Shown here piece by piece: positions 63,462 through 64,000 of a DNA stretch of 64,000 nucleotides. Origin of the DNA: Rhodococcus opacus (GTDB lineage Bacteria > Actinomycetota > Actinomycetes > Mycobacteriales > Mycobacteriaceae); contig NZ_JAAXPA010000035.1 of the NCBI RefSeq assembly GCF_012396235.1, forward strand, positions 24,585-88,584, given 5' to 3'. Made by a program: the position numbers and the translations under genes. Below the pieces are notes generated by a model. That model was given only the letters and a program-made list of their open reading frames with translations, was not told the origin of the DNA and did not search any database. How positions within the stretch are numbered: the stretch's first letter is position 1; every line of letters starts with the position of its first letter.

Positions 63462-63802
63462 GGCGGTCCGATTCCGGGCGGTGCAGATTCCGGGAGGTGC
63501 AAAGGGGATGTACTTGCCAGGGTATTCCTGACGGTGCTTGCTGGGTACGGAACAGCGGGCCGGCCTTCACGGGTTCCCGGCGGGTCCGGAACCAGTGCGA
63601 GGGTGTTCACCCATGGCGAGCAATGATGTGGTCCTTGGTACCACCACGAACTGAACGGGCAGGTAATCACGCTCGAGGGCCTTTCATCACCTCTGATTCC
63701 GCCCCGAGCATCTCGATGGAGCCCCGCTCCACCAAGTCACATTCACGACCAACGGACCAGAACTGAGAGGTTTGCGTGTGGGGTCAGGCACTGTGTGCGT
63801 AG
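63462..63802. other. Intergenic stretch between kinase and transketolase
   Basis: About 340 bases containing the kinase promoter and the end of the transketolase transcript. Short frames are unsupported. I see no clear terminator or repeat. Confidence 0.45.
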
Positions 63803-64000
63803 TCAGTTCGCTCTGGTCGCTGCGGTAGGACTGCTCGTCAGCGGAGGCGGAGCGTGCAGAGAGCGCTTGGCGTGTGCGAGTGAGCGCTGTGCGGCGGCGG
63901 TGACGGCTTCGGCGGTGAAGCCGAACTCGCGGAACAGGGTCTTGTAGTCGGCGGAGGCGCCGAAGTGCTCGATGGAGACGATTTCGCCTGCGTCGCCGAC
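63803..64000 (-). CDS. tkt: Transketolase, C-terminal end only
   Basis: The last 65 residues are visible: VGDAGEIVSIEHFGASADYK, then TLFREFGFTAEAVTAAAQRS and a proline/threonine tail to the TGA at 63803. SIEHFGASADYKTLFREFG is the conserved close of transketolase, a thiamine-diphosphate enzyme of the pentose phosphate pathway. The rest lies beyond the window edge. The tail after the conserved block is longer than in enteric enzymes. Confidence 0.9.
   Translation of the reverse strand, partial: VGDAGEIVSIEHFGASADYKTLFREFGFTAEAVTAAAQRSLAHAKRSLHAPPPLTSSPTAATRAN

Noticed and set aside
61092..63626. 844-residue open frame on the plus strand
   Set aside because: It is exactly antisense to the kinase gene, has low-complexity Arg/Asp/Glu composition and no domain. 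GC-rich third positions of the kinase keep it open.
1..64000. CRISPR arrays, tRNA or rRNA genes
   Set aside because: I looked for regularly spaced repeats and for tRNA T-arm patterns by eye and found none. The CHAT/TPR locus has no CRISPR nearby, so a type III-E system is not supported.

Overview
This is a 64 kb stretch of high-GC actinobacterial DNA. The best guess is a large-genome Rhodococcus, or another mycolic-acid actinomycete. The basis is an LpqH-type lipoprotein, a WhiB iron-sulfur regulator, an MMPL exporter, PucR, IclR and GlxA-type regulators, paired acyl-CoA dehydrogenases, Baeyer-Villiger monooxygenases and several actinobacterial IS families. Genus is inferred from gene content, not from a marker gene.

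Positions 1 to 24,000 look like ordinary chromosome. In order they hold a cut-off short-chain dehydrogenase with an idonate-type dehydrogenase, an aminotransferase with a CHA/HMG-type aldolase, and a zinc alcohol dehydrogenase with a small ABM monooxygenase and a divergent GlxA-type regulator. A TetR/flavin monooxygenase pair with a perfect operator palindrome follows. The peroxide genes ahpC and ahpF lie between a CHAT-domain protein and a three-gene TPR operon containing two unrecognised proteins. A lipoprotein, a duplicated-domain membrane protein, a MarR/MMPL pair, a TspO-like protein and a WhiB protein complete this part.

Positions 24,300 to 54,500 are a mosaic catabolic region full of decay. 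Cluster A (minus strand, 32,258 down to 24,300) runs enoyl-CoA hydratase, two acyl-CoA dehydrogenases, acyl-CoA ligase, Baeyer-Villiger monooxygenase (BVMO), Dabb-family gene (frameshifted), SMP-30 lactonase, and a broken short-chain dehydrogenase. A divergent double-TetR regulator faces it. Cluster B (minus strand, 53,329 down to 47,444) repeats the BVMO, Dabb, SMP-30 order and adds an aldehyde dehydrogenase and a CoA transferase. Most of cluster B looks poorer in GC by eye. A third, broken Dabb copy lies at 45.9 kb. The likely logic is cyclic ketone to lactone (BVMO), lactone opening (SMP-30), oxidation and CoA activation, then beta-oxidation. Between the clusters are a short-chain dehydrogenase/aldehyde dehydrogenase pair with a PucR regulator, a P450/TetR pair, remnants of IS481, IS110, IS3 and IS1634 elements, and fragments of LysR, MFS, KatG, NudC and possibly CitE genes.

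Positions 54,700 to 64,000 return to intact, GC-rich chromosome. They hold an IclR regulator facing a two-subunit acyl-CoA dehydrogenase, a DinB-like protein, an Lcp/MpaB-type oxygenase with a divergent TetR, a large membrane protein kinase with an N-terminal region resembling planctomycete kinases, and the 3' end of transketolase. I saw no rRNA or tRNA gene, CRISPR array or replication origin by eye.
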